Translations under genes and position numbers: made by a program
Part shown: positions 16,346 through 25,444 of the stretch, piece after piece
How the letters are laid out: each line of letters opens with the position of its first letter
Numbering within the stretch: position 1 is the stretch's first letter
Source: Manganibacter manganicus
Lineage (GTDB): Bacteria > Pseudomonadota > Alphaproteobacteria > Rhizobiales > Rhizobiaceae
Assembly: GCF_002075885.1 (NCBI RefSeq)
Contig: NZ_MDET01000005.1
Coordinates: 1-64,000 of the forward strand
DNA: 64,000 bases
Direction: 5' to 3'
The notes under the pieces: model-generated
Database searches by the model: none
The model's input: only the letters and a program-made list of their open reading frames with translations
Told to the model about the DNA's origin: nothing

Positions 16346-18481
16346 ATGGCACCTGCCAATCAAAAAATCACCCTGTCGTCCTCGCGCGACATTCCTTTCA
16401 ACAAGCTGACCCTCAGCCAGTCGAACGTCCGCCGTGTGAAAGCGGGTGCCTCGATCGAGGAGCTCGCCGAGTCCATCGCTCGGCGCGGTCTCATCCAGAG
16501 CCTGCATGTCCGGCCCGTTCTCGATGACGACGGCAAGGAAACCGGCATGTTCGAGGTACCCGCCGGCGGCCGGCGCTTCCGCGCGCTGGAACTGCTCGTC
16601 AAGCAGAAGCGTCTCAACAAGACCGCCCCGGTGCCCTGCGTGGTTTCCGACGCGTCCGGCGACATCCTGATCGACGAGATCTCGCTCGCCGAGAATATCG
16701 AGCGGGCGCCGCTCCATCCGCTCGACCAGTTCCGCGCCTTCCTGAGCCTGCACGAGAAGGGAATGTCGGACGAGGAAATCGCTGCTGCCTTCTTCGTCAC
16801 CGCCCAGGTCGTCAAACAGCGTCTCCGGCTCACCTCGGTCGCGCCCGCGCTGCTCGAGGTCTATGCCCAGGACGGCATGACTCTGGAACAGCTCATGGCC
16901 TTCGCCGTCACCGATGATCATGCGCGCCAGGAGCAGGTCTGGGAGGCGGTGAAGAACAGCTGGAACAAGGAACCCCATCAGATCCGCCGCATGCTGACCG
17001 AGAATGCGGTACGAGCCTCCGACCGGCGGGTGCGTTTCATCGGTCTGGACACCTATGTCGAGGCGGGCGGCACGGTCATGCGCGACCTTTTCGAGGATGA
17101 CAATGGCGGCTGGGTCAAGAATGTGCCGCTGCTTGAGCGCCTCGTGGCCGAAAAGCTGAAAGCGGAAGCAGAGACCATCGCGGCCGAAGGTTGGAAATGG
17201 ATCGAGATCGCGGCCGATTTTCCCTATGGCCATACCAGCGGTCTGCGCCGCCTGACCGGCACGACCATCGACCTGACCGATGACGAGCGCGCCGAGCGCG
17301 AGAAGCTGCGCACCGAGTTCGATGCGCTGGAGGCGGAATACGCCGAAGCCGGCGAGCTTCCCGACGAAGTTGACGTGCGCCTCGGCGAGATCGAGGAAGC
17401 AATGGACGCCTTCGAAAACCGCCCTGTGCACTACGACGCCGAAGGGATCGCCTGCTCGGGCGCTTTCGTCAGCATCCGCCATGATGGCGGGCTCGTCGTC
17501 GAACGCGGCTATGTCCGGCCCGAAGACGAGGTCTCTGTCGAGAGCGGAGAGGACGGCCAATCGCAATCGGAAGGCCCGGAAGCGGATGACACGGACACGC
17601 CGCGTGCGGTCATCACGATCGGCGGGCAGGGCGTTTCAGCGGAGGAAGAAGAGGACGACGGCATCAAGCCGCTGCCCGACCGTCTCCTCACCGAACTGAC
17701 CGCGCATCGCACGCTCGCGTTGCGCGATGCCGTCGCCAACAATCCGCATGTTGCCATGACGGTGCTTCTGCACAGGCTGGTGTCCGACACCTTCCATCAT
17801 CGCACGGCGAGGGGATGCCTGCAGGCGGGCGTTCAGCATGTCTTCTTCCCGGCGCAATCGGAAGACCTCAAGGACAGTCCGTCCGCGAAGTCCGTGACCG
17901 AGCGACACGAAGCCTGGGAGGCGGACATTCCGGCCGAGGACGATGCCCTCTGGGACTGGCTCGCAGCGCTCGATGAGGCCAGCCGCATGGCGCTCCTCGC
18001 GCATTGCGTCAGCTATGGCGTCAACGCGCTTCACGAGAAGCCCAACCCCTACAGCGCCAGCGGCGTCAGCGAGCATGGACTCCATACCCGTCTCGCCCAG
18101 GCCGATCGTCTCGCCCGTGCGACCGGGCTCGACATGGTGGAAGCCGGCTGGCGGCCGACGGCCGAAAACTACCTCGGCCGCGTCACCAAGGCCCGTATTC
18201 TCGAGGCCGTTCGGGAAGGCGCCGGCGAAGGTCCGGCCCAACTGATCGACCATCTCAAGAAGGGCGACATGGCCAGAGAGGCCGAACGCCTGCTGGCCGA
18301 CACCGGCTGGCTGCCGGAGCCGTTGCGTATGTTGGACGATGGCGAGGCCGCGCCGGTCGACACCGAAAGCGAGAATTGCAGGACGGATGAGGCTCTTCCG
18401 ACATTCCTCACCGATGACGATGGCGAGGACGATAACGCGGAAGCCGACCAGGATGACGCTGCCCTTGTGGCGGCCGAGTAA
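16346..18481 (+). CDS. ParB/RepB/Spo0J-family protein, long ICE type
   Basis: A 711-residue protein. The N-terminal ParB-like nuclease/CTPase-type domain includes NVRRVKAGASIEELAESIARRGLIQSL, a PAGGRRFRALELL motif, and SLAENIERAPLHPLDQF. A helix-turn-helix follows in GMSDEEIAAAFFVTAQVVKQRLRL. The remaining 400 residues are acidic and poorly characterised. Proteins of this type occur on alphaproteobacterial plasmids and ICEs and are far longer than true chromosomal ParB (about 300 residues), so a partition role is uncertain; transcriptional or DNA-organising roles are possible. A separate ParA occurs at 31507. A good terminator follows. Confidence 0.85.
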   Translation: MAPANQKITLSSSRDIPFNKLTLSQSNVRRVKAGASIEELAESIARRGLIQSLHVRPVLDDDGKETGMFEVPAGGRRFRALELLVKQKRLNKTAPVPCVVSDASGDILIDEISLAENIERAPLHPLDQFRAFLSLHEKGMSDEEIAAAFFVTAQVVKQRLRLTSVAPALLEVYAQDGMTLEQLMAFAVTDDHARQEQVWEAVKNSWNKEPHQIRRMLTENAVRASDRRVRFIGLDTYVEAGGTVMRDLFEDDNGGWVKNVPLLERLVAEKLKAEAETIAAEGWKWIEIAADFPYGHTSGLRRLTGTTIDLTDDERAEREKLRTEFDALEAEYAEAGELPDEVDVRLGEIEEAMDAFENRPVHYDAEGIACSGAFVSIRHDGGLVVERGYVRPEDEVSVESGEDGQSQSEGPEADDTDTPRAVITIGGQGVSAEEEEDDGIKPLPDRLLTELTAHRTLALRDAVANNPHVAMTVLLHRLVSDTFHHRTARGCLQAGVQHVFFPAQSEDLKDSPSAKSVTERHEAWEADIPAEDDALWDWLAALDEASRMALLAHCVSYGVNALHEKPNPYSASGVSEHGLHTRLAQADRLARATGLDMVEAGWRPTAENYLGRVTKARILEAVREGAGEGPAQLIDHLKKGDMAREAERLLADTGWLPEPLRMLDDGEAAPVDTESENCRTDEALPTFLTDDDGEDDNAEADQDDAALVAAE

Positions 18482-18491
18482 CGCGATCATG

Positions 18492-18521
18492 CCCCGGGGC
18501 TGAAAGGCTCCGGGGTTTTTT
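18492..18521 (+). terminator. Rho-independent terminator after parB-like gene
   Basis: CCCCGGGGC, loop TGAAAG, then GCTCCGGGG (9-bp stem with one G-U) followed by six T residues. It ends the DUF932-RadC-ParB stretch. Confidence 0.85.
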
Positions 18522-18526
18522 CATGG

Positions 18527-18932
18527 GTGGCGTCGGTTTGGCAGCGATCACCGGGCCGATCGGAGGACCCAGCGAAATCAAGGCCATTGTGCCCGCTTGA
18601 GATGCGCCTGCTTGCCCGATCTATATCTTCGCTCCTGCGCATCGTCGCCTTGGCCCTCGAACGGCTGGCTGAAGGTCGATGCGGCCGTGCAAAAGCATTT
18701 CCGGCTTTCCGGCTTCTGACAGATGCGGAAGCCATCCCCGCTTCCATTCGCTGACCTTGGTGTGAACGAGGCTTTGGCATTCAACCCGCATGGGTCGGCT
18801 TACGCGAGCGTGCCGCCGCGCGCATTCGGGACGGGCCCGAACGCACGCGGTGATTGCCATCCTCGATTAGACACTTCGGGCGCCTGTCGCGCGGGGGATG
18901 GTCCCCCGCCTCCAAAGACAGGAGCCGGAACA
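18527..18932 (+). other. 406-bp stretch without a convincing gene; hairpin before next start
   Basis: No open frame here has a family match or plausible codon use. The last 50 bases contain GCGGGGGAT-GGTCCCCCGC (about 18892-18911) enclosed by CCTGTC/GACAGG, followed by GGAG before the ATG at 18933. The layout recalls the radC-like leaders but the conserved GACGGGTTGA part is absent, so it is not called as a copy. Confidence 0.5.
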
Positions 18933-19097
18933 ATGACCCTTCATGACGCCACCGCCTTCGCAGCCAGCCTCGCCGCCACGCTGATGGTCTCCATCGTGGT
19001 ATTCCAGGCCGGCGACGGATCCTTCGGCGCCTTACCCGCCGAAGAAATCGAGGGCGACGAGGTGGCCGTGATGTTCGAGATCGATCCCTTCGCGTGA
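18933..19097 (+). CDS. Small hypothetical protein with one membrane-like segment
   Basis: A 54-residue protein that I do not recognise. Residues 8-27 (AFAASLAATLMVSIVVFQAG) are hydrophobic enough for a single membrane helix, and the C-terminal half is acidic (EEIEGDEVAVMFEIDPFA). The start has an upstream GGAG and lies just after a strong leader hairpin, the main evidence that it is real. Longer in-frame starts upstream would run through that hairpin. Confidence 0.45.
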   Translation: MTLHDATAFAASLAATLMVSIVVFQAGDGSFGALPAEEIEGDEVAVMFEIDPFA

Positions 19098-19353
19098 GGC
19101 GATCGCCTCGGGGCCTGTCGGGGCAATCGAGCCCCGATTCCCCGCCGCACTCGCCGGCCCTTGCCGCGGCGGGTCCGCATCGCCGCGATGCATCTGCCTC
19201 CATAGCTTCCTGGCTGAAACTCCCCCGCTTCGCCTGCGTGTCGTAGTTCGGTTCCGGCCCTGCCGCGGCAAAAGCCCGGCATTTCTGCCGGGTCGCCACA
19301 TCCTGGCGGTGACGATACCTGTTTCGCGCATTTCAACGAGAAAAGATGTGACC

Positions 19354-19590
19354 ATGAATCCCGATACCGAATTCACCAACCTGCCAGACAATGATCCCGA
19401 TCTTCTGGAAAATAGCGGTCTGTCGAAGCTGTTCGTGGAACGCTTGCGACGTGACAATTTCACCCGGCTTACGCAGACTGACGGCATGAGCGACAGGGAG
19501 CTGTTGCGCCTGCCGGCCTTTTCGCGCCGGCTATTGAAGGCCGTTCGACAAGCGAGGGCTCGCCTCGCGCTGCCCGAAGACGACCGTTGA
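19354..19590 (+). CDS. Small hypothetical protein
   Basis: A 78-residue protein, MNPDTEFTNLPDNDPDLLENSGLS onward, with a probably helical, basic C-terminal half (RLPAFSRRLLKAVRQARARLALP). The segment FVERLRRDNFTRLTQTDGMSDRELLRLPAF resembles the short helix-hairpin-helix-like unit that ends RNA polymerase alpha subunits (NFTRL..L..MSDRELLRLP), but it is too short to be sure. Upstream are two hairpins (CCCGGCA/TGCCGGG and CGCCA/TGGCG, 19275-19309). No partner is evident beyond the flanking ICE genes. Confidence 0.55.
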   Translation: MNPDTEFTNLPDNDPDLLENSGLSKLFVERLRRDNFTRLTQTDGMSDRELLRLPAFSRRLLKAVRQARARLALPEDDR

Positions 19591-19664
19591 TCTGTCTGTA
19601 ATCCAATCGCGCCCCCCCTCCAGTGCGGCGCGATTTCTTCTGCCCAGAGAGCGAGAGGGCCGCC

Positions 19665-19731
19665 GGGACGGGGTGAGCCCGGGCGGTCGAGAGAGCGCTG
19701 GCCGGGCTTTCCCGTTGCTGCTCTCGAGGAA
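19665..19731 (+). ncRNA. Possible divergent copy of the radC-like leader, copy D
   Basis: GACGGGGTGAGC at 19667 can pair with CCCGTT at 19711-19716, enclosing GCCCGG/CCGGGC. An additional CTCGAGG/CCTC pairing lies near the ribosome binding site of the following large gene. It is longer and less alike than copies A-C, so confidence is lower. Confidence 0.4.
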
Positions 19732-19739
19732 TTCCTCTC

Positions 19740-22700
19740 ATGAACATGACCACACCCGTGACCGTTCCGGCCACGCCCATCGCCCATGCGCCCGCCATCC
19801 TGGCCGCCGCCCATGATCTCCTCAACCATCTCGAACAAGGTCAGCGCGTGGACGCCGCCATGTTGCGTGTCGCGATGGAGACGGCCTTCGGCGCGTCCGA
19901 TGCGTCGGGCGCCTGGCACTGGAAGAGCGCCTATGACGCCTGCGAGGCGGCGACGGTTCTGTTCCTGCGCAAATACGGCAAGGCGGTTTTCCGTAAGGCC
20001 GGAACGCCGGCTGCACGGCTTTGCGTGCTGGAAAAGATCGCGGCGCTGCTGCCGACGCACACGCGCCGCTCCGAGGAAAGCCAGGCGCTCCAGCAGTTCA
20101 GTACGCCTGTTCCCCTGGGCCTTGCGGCGCTGACGGCGGCTCGTGTTTCCGCCACCGACAGGGTGTTGGAACCGTCGGCCGGCACCGGCCTGATGGCGGT
20201 TCTGGCCGAGATCGCGGGCGGATCGCTGATCCTCAACGAGCTTGCGGCGTCCCGCGCCGACCTGCTCGCTTCCCTCTTTCCGGCCCATGACGTCACGCGG
20301 TTCGATGCGGCGCAGATCGACGATCATCTCGATCCGGCGCTGGTGCCTTCCGTCGTCATCATGAACCCGCCGTTCACGGCGCTCGCGAACGTCTCCGGCC
20401 GTGTCGCCGATGCCGGCTTCCGGCACATCGCCTCGGCGCTCAACCGCCTCGCGCCGGGCGGGCGGTTGGTGACGATCACCGGGGCCAATGTCGGCCCGGA
20501 GCTGCCCGGCTGGCGCGAGGCCTTTGTCCGCCTGCAGAAGCGCGGCACTGTCGTGTTCTCCGCCGCGATCGTCGGCTCGGCTTACGCGAAACACGGGACG
20601 ACCTTCCCGACCCGGCTCACCGTCATCGATAAGGCGCCGGCCGAAGATCCCACGAGCTTCCCGACCTCGCCAGGCATGGCGCCGGACGTCTCCACTCTGC
20701 TCGGCTGGATCGAGAACCAGGTTCCACCGCGGCTACCGGTTTCGCTTCCCGAGGTTCCGCAGTCACCTCGCTCCGCCAAGTCTCAGACTCTGCGTGGATC
20801 TCCGGCGCGCCCGGCAACACCGCGTCTGGCGAGGCCCGTTGTCGCGGATCCCGAGGGCGTCGAGTTGACCTATGAGACCGTCGACTGGACTCCGCCCGAT
20901 AGCGCCGGGCTCACCGACGCGATCTACGAAGCCTACGGATTGCAGTCGATCCGTATTCCCGGTTCTCAGGCCCATCCCACAAACCTGGTGCAGTCGGCGG
21001 CGATGGCATCCGTCGCGCCGCCTAAGCCGAGCCACCGGCCGATGCTTCCGGCGAATGCCGTCACCGACGGGCTGCTGTCAGACGCGCAGCTCGAGACGGT
21101 GGTCTATGCGGGTGAGGCCCATTCCGGTCATCTCGTCGGCAGTTGGACCGTCGACGAGACCTTCGATCTGGTCCAGGCTGCGCCCGAAGGGGCCGGCGGC
21201 GCTTTCCGGTTCCGCCGCGGCTTCATGCTCGGCGATGGCACCGGCGCGGGCAAGGGCCGCCAGTCGGCCGCGATCATCCTCGACAACTGGCTGCGCGGCC
21301 GCCGCAAGGCCGTCTGGATCTCCAAATCCGACAAGTTGATCGAAGACGCGCAGCGCGACTGGTCGGCACTCGGCATGGAGCGGCTGCTGGTCACGCCGCT
21401 GTCGCGCTTCCCGCAAGGCAAGGCCATCACGCTCAGAGAAGGCATCCTGTTCACCACCTATGCCACGCTGCGCTCCGACGATCGCGGCGACAAGGTTTCC
21501 AGGGTGAAGCAGATCATCGAATGGTTGAAGTCCGATCTCGGCGCCGAAGCCGGGGAGGATTTCGATGGAGTGATCATTTTCGACGAGAGCCATGCCATGC
21601 AGAACGCCGGCGGGGGCAAGGGCGAACGGGGCGATGTCTCACCCTCCCAGCAGGGGCGCGCGGGATTGCGCCTGCAGCACGCACTGCCCGACGCCCGCGT
21701 GGTCTATGCATCGGCCACCGGTGCCACCAATGTCCACAATCTCGCCTATGCGCAGCGGCTCGGCCTCTGGGGTGGCGAGGATTTCCCGTTCGCGACAAGA
21801 GCAGAGTTCGTCGAAGCGATCGAGGAGGGCGGAGTCGCGGCGATGGAGGTGCTGGCCCGCGATTTGAGGTCGCTCGGGCTCTACACCGCCCGTTCGCTCT
21901 CCTATGACGGCGTCGAATACGAGCTGGTCGAGCACCGGCTCACGGCCGAGCAGCGCCACATCTACGACGCCTATGCCGGCGCCTTCGCCGTCATTCACAA
22001 CCATCTTGATGCGGCGATGGAGGCCGCCAACATCACCGGCGGGGAGGGTACGCTCAACCGGCAAGCGAAATCCGCTGCCCGCTCCGCCTTCGAGAGCGCC
22101 AAGCAACGTTTCTTCGGCCATCTGCTCACCTCGATGAAGACACCGACCCTGATCCGCTCGATCGAGCGCGATCTGCAGGCGGGCCATGCCGCGGTCATCC
22201 AGATCGTCTCCACGGGCGAGGCCTTGATGGAGCGCCGGCTGGCCGAAATCCCCACCGAGGAATGGAATGACGTCCGGGTGGACATCACCCCGCGAGAATA
22301 TGTTCTCGACTATCTCGCCCATTCCTTCCCGGTGCAGCTCTACGAGCCCTTCACCGACAGCGAGGGCAACCTCTCGTCGCGCCCGGTCACCCGAGATGGT
22401 CAGCCCGTCGAATGCCGCGAGGCGGTTGCCCGGCGCGACGACCTGATCGAGCGGCTCGCCGCGCTGCCGCCAGTCCCCGGTGCGCTCGACCAGATCGTCC
22501 AGCGCTTCGGCGCGGACACGGTTGCCGAGGTAACGGGCCGTTCGCGGCGCATCGTGAGGAAGGGCGATCGCCTTGCTGTCGAAAGCCGGGCGGCCTCTGC
22601 CAACCTCGCCGAGGCGTCCGCCTTCATGGACAACCTCAAGCGCATCCTCGTCTTCTCGGATGCCGGCGGCACCGGGCGCAGCTATCACGCCGACCTGTCG

Positions 22701-24080
22701 GCGAGGAACCGGCGGCTAAGGGTTCATTACCTGCTCGAGCCTGGCTGGAAGGCGGATGCCGCGATCCAGGGGCTCGGGCGGACCAACCGCACCAATCAGA
22801 CGCAGCCGCCGCTGTTCCGGCCGGTTTCGACGGATGTGAAGGCGGAAAAGCGGTTTCTGTCGACCATCGCCCGTCGGCTTGACACGCTCGGCGCGATTAC
22901 GCGAGGCCAGCGCCAGACCGGCGGCCAGGGGCTGTTTCGCCCGGAGGACAATCTGGAGAGTTTTTACGCCCGCGACGCGCTGCGCCAGCTCTATCTGCTG
23001 ATCGTGCGCGGCAGGATCGAGGGCTGCCCGCTTGAACGGTTCGAGACCGCCACCGGCCTGAAGCTGACGGATTCGAACGGCATCAAGGATGATCTGCCGC
23101 CGATCACCACTTTCCTCAACCGGCTGCTGGCGCTGACCATCGAGCTCCAGGGCATCCTCTTTGCCGCCTTCGAGCAACTTCTCGACGCCAGGGTGGAGGG
23201 GGCGATCGCCAGCGGCACCTATGACGTCGGGCTGGAAACGCTGGTGGCGGAGAGCTTCGTAGTCACCGATCGCCGGACGATCCATACCCATCCGGCGACC
23301 GGCGCGGAAACCCGGCTTCTCAGCATCGCTGAAAGGCGCCGCAACCGGCCGATCCCGCTGGACGAAGCGATTGCCCGCGCGGGCGCGGAGCCTGGCGCCA
23401 GGCTGCTGATCAACGGCAAGTCCGGGCGGGCGGCCGTTCAGGTGCCGGCGCCATCCATGATGCTCGACGATGGCGACATCGAGCGCCGCGTCCGGCTGAT
23501 CCGGCCGATGGAGCTCAGCCATCTCTCGCTCCAGGCGCTCAGCGGCAGCCATTGGCAAGAGGTGGACCGCGTGGCCTTCGCCTCGGTCTGGAACCGCGAA
23601 CTGTCGGAGGTTCCCAAATTCACCGAGACCACGCTGCACATGGTCTGCGGTCTGCTCCTGCCGGTCTGGAAGCGTCTGCCGAACGAGTCGACACGGGTCT
23701 ATCGGCTGCAGACCGACGAGGGCGAGCGCATCATCGGCCGCCGTGTCTCGCCAGCCTGGGCGGCCAATGCCGCCTCGACGGGGTCGGTGACGCTGTCTCC
23801 CGCGGAAGCCCACGCCGCGCTGGTCGACGGTCGCACGATTCTGGACCTGGCCGAAGGGCTGCAACTCCGGCGGGTCCGCGTCATGGGCGCCAACCGGATC
23901 GAGCTCTGCGGCTTCACCGAAGGAATGCGTGAGCGGCTCAAGGCGTTCGGGCTCTTCTCGGAGATCATCTCCTGGATGCTGCGCTTCTTCGTGCCGGTCG
24001 ACGAGCGCGGGGCGGAGGCGGTCGGCAAGCTGATCGACGCCTGGCCGATCGAGCGTGTCTCGGATCGCGAGGCGGCGTGA
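19740..24080 (+). CDS. N6-adenine methyltransferase fused to Strawberry-notch-type helicase
   Basis: A 1446-residue fusion. The N-terminal domain is a class I methyltransferase: VLEPSAGTGLM (142-152) binds S-adenosylmethionine and NPPF (209-212) is the catalytic motif of adenine methylases. The C-terminal two thirds are a superfamily II helicase of the Strawberry-notch type: GDGTGAGKGRQ near 497, IIFDESHAMQNAGG near 615, ASATGATNVHNLAYAQRLGLWG, and the late motif AAIQGLGRTNRTNQTQPP. Such proteins are widespread on alphaproteobacterial plasmids and ICEs and are thought to protect or remodel incoming DNA; the precise role is not known. It overlaps the Toprim gene by one base (TGATG). Confidence 0.9.
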   Translation: MNMTTPVTVPATPIAHAPAILAAAHDLLNHLEQGQRVDAAMLRVAMETAFGASDASGAWHWKSAYDACEAATVLFLRKYGKAVFRKAGTPAARLCVLEKIAALLPTHTRRSEESQALQQFSTPVPLGLAALTAARVSATDRVLEPSAGTGLMAVLAEIAGGSLILNELAASRADLLASLFPAHDVTRFDAAQIDDHLDPALVPSVVIMNPPFTALANVSGRVADAGFRHIASALNRLAPGGRLVTITGANVGPELPGWREAFVRLQKRGTVVFSAAIVGSAYAKHGTTFPTRLTVIDKAPAEDPTSFPTSPGMAPDVSTLLGWIENQVPPRLPVSLPEVPQSPRSAKSQTLRGSPARPATPRLARPVVADPEGVELTYETVDWTPPDSAGLTDAIYEAYGLQSIRIPGSQAHPTNLVQSAAMASVAPPKPSHRPMLPANAVTDGLLSDAQLETVVYAGEAHSGHLVGSWTVDETFDLVQAAPEGAGGAFRFRRGFMLGDGTGAGKGRQSAAIILDNWLRGRRKAVWISKSDKLIEDAQRDWSALGMERLLVTPLSRFPQGKAITLREGILFTTYATLRSDDRGDKVSRVKQIIEWLKSDLGAEAGEDFDGVIIFDESHAMQNAGGGKGERGDVSPSQQGRAGLRLQHALPDARVVYASATGATNVHNLAYAQRLGLWGGEDFPFATRAEFVEAIEEGGVAAMEVLARDLRSLGLYTARSLSYDGVEYELVEHRLTAEQRHIYDAYAGAFAVIHNHLDAAMEAANITGGEGTLNRQAKSAARSAFESAKQRFFGHLLTSMKTPTLIRSIERDLQAGHAAVIQIVSTGEALMERRLAEIPTEEWNDVRVDITPREYVLDYLAHSFPVQLYEPFTDSEGNLSSRPVTRDGQPVECREAVARRDDLIERLAALPPVPGALDQIVQRFGADTVAEVTGRSRRIVRKGDRLAVESRAASANLAEASAFMDNLKRILVFSDAGGTGRSYHADLSARNRRLRVHYLLEPGWKADAAIQGLGRTNRTNQTQPPLFRPVSTDVKAEKRFLSTIARRLDTLGAITRGQRQTGGQGLFRPEDNLESFYARDALRQLYLLIVRGRIEGCPLERFETATGLKLTDSNGIKDDLPPITTFLNRLLALTIELQGILFAAFEQLLDARVEGAIASGTYDVGLETLVAESFVVTDRRTIHTHPATGAETRLLSIAERRRNRPIPLDEAIARAGAEPGARLLINGKSGRAAVQVPAPSMMLDDGDIERRVRLIRPMELSHLSLQALSGSHWQEVDRVAFASVWNRELSEVPKFTETTLHMVCGLLLPVWKRLPNESTRVYRLQTDEGERIIGRRVSPAWAANAASTGSVTLSPAEAHAALVDGRTILDLAEGLQLRRVRVMGANRIELCGFTEGMRERLKAFGLFSEIISWMLRFFVPVDERGAEAVGKLIDAWPIERVSDREAA

Positions 24081-25120
24081 TGTCCCGCGCTGACGCCTCC
24101 GACCTTGCGGCGCGTCTCGCAAGAGAGGCCGAAGCGGTCTGCCGCCACTATCTGCCGGCCGGAAAAAAATCCGGCCGTTACTGGCTGGTGGGGGATGTCC
24201 AGGGCTCGCCGGGCCGGTCGATGTTCGTCCGGCTCAGCGGGCCGGACCGTGGCAAGGGCGCTTCTGGAAAGTGGACGGATGCCGCGACGGCCGAACATGG
24301 CGACCTCCTCGATGTGATCCGGGAAAGCTGCGGTCTCAACGACGTCAGGGATGTGACCGAGGAAGCGCGTCGCTTCCTGAGCCTGCCGCATTCGGGGCCG
24401 AGGCAGCAGCCGCGGTCCCGGCAACCGTCACCGGTTCCGTCTGGTTCAGCGGCAGCGGCGCGGCGGTTGTTCGCAATGTCGCAACCGATCCCCGGTTCGC
24501 TCGTGGAAACGTATCTGCGCAATCGCGGCATTACGGCTTTGCACGAAAGCGCAAACCTGCGGTTCCATCCGACCTGCTACTACCGGCCGGAGCATGGTGG
24601 CGCGACCCGACAGATCCCGGCGACAATCGCCGCCGTGACCGATCTCGCCGGGCGCCAGACCGGCGCGCATCGCACCTGGCTTGCCGCGGACGGCTCTGGC
24701 AAAGCGGAGGTCGAGACGCCAAGGCGGGCGATGGGAGAGCTGCTCGGCCACGGGGTGCGCTTCGGGGCGTCGCAAGATGTGCTCGCAGCCGGCGAGGGGA
24801 TCGAGACGGTGCTCTCGGTCCGCTCGGCTCTTCCCGGACTGCCGGTGCTGGCGGCGCTCTCGGCGGCGCATCTCGCCGCCATCCTGTTCCCGCAGGGCCT
24901 CAGGCGGCTCTATGTCCTGCGTGACCGCGATCCAGCGGGCGAGGGCGCGCGGCAGGCCTTGCTCGGCAGAGCTGCCGAGGTCGGGATCGAGGCACTGGCC
25001 CTGACCCCGCGGTCGGGCGACTTCAATGACGATCTGAGGCGCGATGGCGTGGCAACCCTGCGGGAGCGGCTGCGGCTTCGGTTTCATCCCGAGGACGCGC
25101 TGCGCTTTCTGGCAGCGTGA
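24080..25120 (+). CDS. Toprim-domain primase-like protein
   Basis: A 346-residue protein with an N-terminal DNA/zinc-binding-like part (YLPAGKKSGRYWLVGDVQGSPGRSMFVRLSG) and a C-terminal Toprim domain. LAAGEGIETVLS holds the catalytic Glu, LYVLRDRDPAGEGA the DxD, and SGDFNDDLR the last acidic motif. The architecture matches plasmid primases and virulence-associated E-like N-termini, without the helicase part. It is translationally coupled to the upstream helicase through TGATG; a GTG one codon earlier (24077) is the alternative start. It probably makes primers during ICE transfer or replication. Confidence 0.87.
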   Translation: MSRADASDLAARLAREAEAVCRHYLPAGKKSGRYWLVGDVQGSPGRSMFVRLSGPDRGKGASGKWTDAATAEHGDLLDVIRESCGLNDVRDVTEEARRFLSLPHSGPRQQPRSRQPSPVPSGSAAAARRLFAMSQPIPGSLVETYLRNRGITALHESANLRFHPTCYYRPEHGGATRQIPATIAAVTDLAGRQTGAHRTWLAADGSGKAEVETPRRAMGELLGHGVRFGASQDVLAAGEGIETVLSVRSALPGLPVLAALSAAHLAAILFPQGLRRLYVLRDRDPAGEGARQALLGRAAEVGIEALALTPRSGDFNDDLRRDGVATLRERLRLRFHPEDALRFLAA

Positions 25121-25444
25121 GGGCGAGAGAGGTCGGAACGGTGGCTCGACGGTCGCCGTCCTCCTGTCATGTCCGGTCCTCCCGGTCTTCCTCCATCGGA
25201 CGGGTCGGCGCCCGCGGCCTTCTTGAGAGGGCATGCGGCCCACAAGCGGGACGGTCGGGCAATGGCCGCGCTCCGGCTATTTTCCGCCGCGCGCCTGCGG
25301 CGCGCTTTGCATCGCGAGGCAAGATAGCCGCGCTTGGCCATCAGGGCCCTCGCATGCTCGGGCTGCCAAACCGTCCTGCCTGTGGGCTGGTCGCTGCCAT
25401 GAAGGCCGCGATGGGCGCGGCTCACCCGACGAAGGAACCCCGAA
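25121..25444 (+). other. 324-bp stretch without a supported gene
   Basis: Short frames only, none with a recognisable product. GTGGGC/GCTCAC at about 25382 and 25422 could pair just before the next ribosome binding site (AAGGAA), giving another structured leader, but it lacks the radC-type consensus. Confidence 0.4.

Noticed and set aside
16346..18481. Calling the ParB-like protein the partner of ParA at 31507
   Set aside because: It is 13 kb away, more than twice normal ParB length, and ParA already has a coupled ribbon-helix-helix partner.
22716..24122. 468-codon frame opposite the Strawberry-notch helicase
   Set aside because: Basic, low-complexity product without family features; the plus-strand helicase continues through the whole region.
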